Of a stretch of 12,017 nt of DNA, positions 9,102 to 12,017 are shown one piece after another. A model generated the notes under the pieces. That model worked only from the letters and a program-made list of their open reading frames with translations. It did not search any database and was not told where the DNA came from. The translations under genes and the position numbers were made by a program. The stretch's first letter is position 1; every line of letters begins with the position of its first letter. Source of the stretch: Isohypsibius dastychi (Eukaryota > Tardigrada > Eutardigrada > Parachela > Isohypsibiidae); NCBI GenBank assembly GCA_034696485.1, contig JAQIWT010001188.1, positions 1-12,017 on the forward strand. The letters run 5' to 3'.

Positions 9102-11816
9102 ATGTTACCTTTATGTTGGGCGCTGATTATGAATAGCTTATGTTTTTCCCCTGCCGTGTGGGGTTTAAGATCTGCATGCCAGAATGAATCAGACTCTTTC
9201 AACTATGATCTGTTTTCTTCCCTGATCGCTGCAGAGGCAAATCTCAGCTCCAGGATCCAGCTTAAGGTCACCTTTAGGAACGACAGTTTACCTGGTTCAA
9301 AAGCTGTGTTAGCTGTTTTGGCGGAGATACAGAACAAAACCGGTGGATGTGTATTCGTTTCCGACGGTGATTTCAACGTGAGTCGTGTCAAAAAATTCAA
9401 CCTTGGACCTATGCGTGTGTTCGGCTCACGGGTTATACGGCCCTGCGGAGGACCATATCAATTCTGGACTATACCACCGTACTTCGCTCTTGGGCGGGAG
9501 TGTGTTAACAAGCAAGAATTTCTGAACGCGTTATTCAACGCCTTGGAACTGCCACCTGAAATTCAACGAATGGATCGCGACTGGTATATAAACATCTTTT
9601 TCGAGAACCTAGAAAATTATGCGGCACGATTTTTGGAACTCAACCGAACAGTCTATCCAGTCTTACCTTTTGATTACTGCTCAATTCGACACGCTAGATG
9701 GAATGAGGACCGCTTTTGGAAAGGCACACCAAGATTTGAGTTGAAACACGTGAAGCATTCAATTTCAGATATCAATGACTTCAGTGTTCTCGATGTGGCA
9801 AGGCTGGTGATACAGTCTGGATGCGTATCAAAAACACTTGTTTATGAAGCTCTGGTCAAGAGCGGGTTCAAGTTGCGGCACAAACCGGAGGGATCTATTC
9901 CGGGTGACTGGGAATTGCCCATCAGTTTGTCAGCCGTAGCTTCAGGTGTCTCTCGGCATTTCGAGGATTTGACCAAAACGGTACTCCATAATGCGACTGG
10001 CATTGGCGGCACATATAACTGGCCACACGGAAAAGTTCCTTTTCTCATAGATGACGACGAACCATATGACAAAAGTGATTATAATCTCTTGAGGATCACC
10101 ATGGACATCATAGAGAACGTCACAAATGGGTGCATTCAGTTTATAAACAGAACGACAGAAGCTAGTTTTGTTTGCATCAGTTTTGTTGACGAACACAATG
10201 ATTCCAAGGATTGTGGTCTAGGTAGACATGGGACATCAAGTGGTGGGCTGTTTCTTTGGGTTATTCGCACTCATGTTCATATTATTCGGTGCCTTTTGCT
10301 CGTGCTCGGCAATGTACCCGACATAAACCGCAGTACTCGCGACAATTTTGTTTGGATAAATGACCTTCGTCTTGATGAAACTGGACGAACTAGCACAGCT
10401 GTGAACCTTTATATACCACATCCGATGTTTACTACGCCATATGATTATGAATCTGTTGCCCACCCAAGATGGAATGAATACAGCAAGGACTCACGGGATT
10501 CAACCATTGTTCCGAAATTCAATGTTGACTATTTGGGGCGTGATTACGGCCTGAGCACCATCGACGTTGCGAAGCTCCTACTTGGTTACCAGTGTGTCCA
10601 ACAAAACGTCATCATTTCTTCTCTCGCTGAAATTGGAATCAATGTCACCACTAACGAGCAAGTCACTTTTACATCTTATACCGATCTTTTTTTGGAGAAT
10701 TTGGGCCCTTTGGAATGGCAGATTGGCGGCAACCACTCCATTCATTTCTCTTGGCCGTCAGGTGAAGTACCTTTTGCAATTGATAATTCAGTCGCCAAGT
10801 TCGATCAGCTCATTGTTGAAAAGGCAATGGATGAAATATCCACGTCGACCAAGGAGTGTGTTCGTTTTGTACAAAGGAAGAACGAAACTAGATTTCTGAC
10901 CATTACAAGTCACAGAAGTTTTACGTACAAACTCACAGGAAGAGTGGTAGCAAATGTCCCACCGTTGCCGAGTCCTGTGCTTTCGATCCACCCGCAACAC
11001 CTGATTAACAAAGGAGTCATCCTTGGAATGCTCATGCAGGTTCTGGGTTTCGTTCCTGAACACGGACGAATCGACCGAGACGAGTACATTCTGTACCACG
11101 TAGACAACGTCAACCAGTTTGGATTCACTTCACCTTATTCAGATCGTGATGATGTGATACAGCTGCCTTTTGATTATCAGTCTGTAACCAACTATGACCA
11201 TTTCCCGGATGTCATTGATCCGGGCAAACCGATCATCAGTCCGATTGATCCCAAGATTCCCAAACTTCCATGGGATGGCCATCTGACCGTTCTTGACGTG
11301 GCTCGGGTTCTTTTAGCTTACCAATGCGCACCTCGCGACAGAATTCTGGGTCAATTCGCATTCGCCAACAACCGGCCGCGAAGAGCAGCTTTCCTCGACT
11401 CTGATTACTCGTTCGCTGCTACGAGAGTTTCCAGGGTCCCTCAGCAAGTGAAAGAGAGCGGTGCATTGAATCAGTCTGATCCTATTGCGCAGAGTTTCAC
11501 TTGGCAAAGCACTTTGGGCGGATTGCTCGCATTTGCTGCAGCTGGCGCCATATTTGCCGTCATTCGGAGAGAACGTTCAAGATACGCTCATAAAGCCTGG
11601 CAGCAAAATATCCGCGCGCAACGAACGTCCGAACTTACCAGCGCAGATCCAGTTGCACTGCCACCTGGCGTTCAGGGGATGATCATACAAGCAAGTGATC
11701 TAGACAAAAGTACGCATATGCTCAAAGCCGTGCAGTTCCAAGTGACTGAGCATGTGCAGTTTTTCAGACAACGAACCAATCGGAGGGGGCTATTACAACT
11801 TGATCTTCAAAGCTAA
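9102..11816 (+). CDS. Membrane-anchored protein with three tandem inactive astacin-like domains
   Basis: One uninterrupted 904-codon frame. Residues 1-21 look like a signal peptide. Three astacin-like domains follow at about 51-241, 305-498 and 547-742. Each keeps astacin landmarks: WPxGxVPF..ID (domains 2 and 3), a C-x-F strand, an R-x-x-RD motif (R156-D160, R410-D414, R656-D660), a P-[FY]-D-Y-x-S turn and a closing DVA..L...C. The zinc helix HExxHxxGFxHE is destroyed in all three: NALFNALELPPE (142-153), RCLLLVLGNVPD (396-407), GMLMQVLGFVPE (642-653). The Met-turn methionine is replaced by Arg196, Ala453 and Thr696. No proteolysis is expected. About 15 N-glycosylation sequons, a furin-type RPRR (758-761), a transmembrane helix (about 803-821) and a basic tail of about 80 residues indicate a type I surface protein whose ectodomain might be shed. 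Role unknown: binding, decoy or scaffold are possibilities. Unlike its neighbours it has no intron. Confidence 0.88.
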   Translation: MLPLCWALIMNSLCFSPAVWGLRSACQNESDSFNYDLFSSLIAAEANLSSRIQLKVTFRNDSLPGSKAVLAVLAEIQNKTGGCVFVSDGDFNVSRVKKFNLGPMRVFGSRVIRPCGGPYQFWTIPPYFALGRECVNKQEFLNALFNALELPPEIQRMDRDWYINIFFENLENYAARFLELNRTVYPVLPFDYCSIRHARWNEDRFWKGTPRFELKHVKHSISDINDFSVLDVARLVIQSGCVSKTLVYEALVKSGFKLRHKPEGSIPGDWELPISLSAVASGVSRHFEDLTKTVLHNATGIGGTYNWPHGKVPFLIDDDEPYDKSDYNLLRITMDIIENVTNGCIQFINRTTEASFVCISFVDEHNDSKDCGLGRHGTSSGGLFLWVIRTHVHIIRCLLLVLGNVPDINRSTRDNFVWINDLRLDETGRTSTAVNLYIPHPMFTTPYDYESVAHPRWNEYSKDSRDSTIVPKFNVDYLGRDYGLSTIDVAKLLLGYQCVQQNVIISSLAEIGINVTTNEQVTFTSYTDLFLENLGPLEWQIGGNHSIHFSWPSGEVPFAIDNSVAKFDQLIVEKAMDEISTSTKECVRFVQRKNETRFLTITSHRSFTYKLTGRVVANVPPLPSPVLSIHPQHLINKGVILGMLMQVLGFVPEHGRIDRDEYILYHVDNVNQFGFTSPYSDRDDVIQLPFDYQSVTNYDHFPDVIDPGKPIISPIDPKIPKLPWDGHLTVLDVARVLLAYQCAPRDRILGQFAFANNRPRRAAFLDSDYSFAATRVSRVPQQVKESGALNQSDPIAQSFTWQSTLGGLLAFAAAGAIFAVIRRERSRYAHKAWQQNIRAQRTSELTSADPVALPPGVQGMIIQASDLDKSTHMLKAVQFQVTEHVQFFRQRTNRRGLLQLDLQS

Positions 11817-11817
11817 A

Positions 11818-12017
11818 TTAAGAACCACGAGGTTTGACCAGGGCACTAGGGATGCTGCTGCGAAGATCTCCAGGAATGCTATACCCAAAGTCAGTTCGGT
11901 TGCTGAACATTTCTGGTGACCTCTTCATATTTTCCGGACATTGTAGGCCAAAGAAGAGTGCTATCACGAGCTGTTGATGTTGGCTCAAGCCGGGCAGTTT
12001 CTCAACATTGTAAATCT
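11818..12017 (-). CDS. Possible 3' end of a minus-strand gene entering from the right edge
   Basis: On the minus strand a frame is open from the window edge through 65 codons to TAA at 11820-11818. The peptide contains stretches such as LVIALFFGLQCPENM, FSNRTDFGYSIPGDL and ends VKPRGS, with normal amino-acid make-up. If real, its stop codon is one base from the stop of the plus-strand pseudo-astacin gene, so the two would be tail to tail and share 3' sequence. I recognise no family, there is no start or splice site inside the window, and a chance open frame of this length is quite possible. Confidence 0.3.
   Translation of the reverse strand, partial: IYNVEKLPGLSQHQQLVIALFFGLQCPENMKRSPEMFSNRTDFGYSIPGDLRSSIPSALVKPRGS

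Overview
The window is nuclear DNA from a compact, intron-bearing animal genome. Genes sit about 1 to 2 kb apart. Most introns are short (about 57 to 160 nt) with canonical GT/AG ends, and a TATA box and AATAAA signals can be seen. A single-domain chitin-binding (peritrophin-type) protein, a secreted trypsin-like protease and an astacin-derived protein suggest a moulting animal (Ecdysozoa). The gene density fits a tardigrade or another small-genome arthropod relative; that placement is inference only.

Left part, minus strand. A trypsin-like serine protease runs off the window start (1-1286, four exons seen, His and Asp of the triad present, Ser outside). Behind it lies a three-exon gene for a 184-residue secreted protein with one chitin-binding type-2 domain (1798-2619). 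A 307-bp imperfect palindrome (3165-3471), probably a foldback element, sits just beyond the end of a short Mutator-like transposase-domain gene (3541-4393), which stops before the rest of the expected catalytic core. Next comes a small two-exon gene for a 57-residue secreted Gly/Arg-rich peptide (4902-5132), with a TATA box and a poly(A) signal.

Right part, plus strand. A five-exon DNAJC28 orthologue (6183-7577; J domain plus DUF1992) is followed by about 1.5 kb of sparse sequence. Then comes a single-exon, 904-codon gene (9102-11816). It encodes a signal peptide, three tandem astacin-like domains that have each lost all zinc-binding histidines and the catalytic Glu, a furin-type site, one transmembrane segment and a basic cytoplasmic tail. 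This membrane-anchored triple pseudoprotease is the most notable object here. A minus-strand reading frame enters from the right edge and stops one base away from its stop codon.

Four of the genes make secreted or surface proteins (protease, cuticle/matrix protein, peptide, pseudoprotease). The neighbourhood is therefore rich in extracellular functions, with DNAJC28 as a housekeeping mitochondrial-type gene in between. Nothing shows that they act in one pathway. All exon models were joined by hand from splice signals, reading phase and family resemblance.
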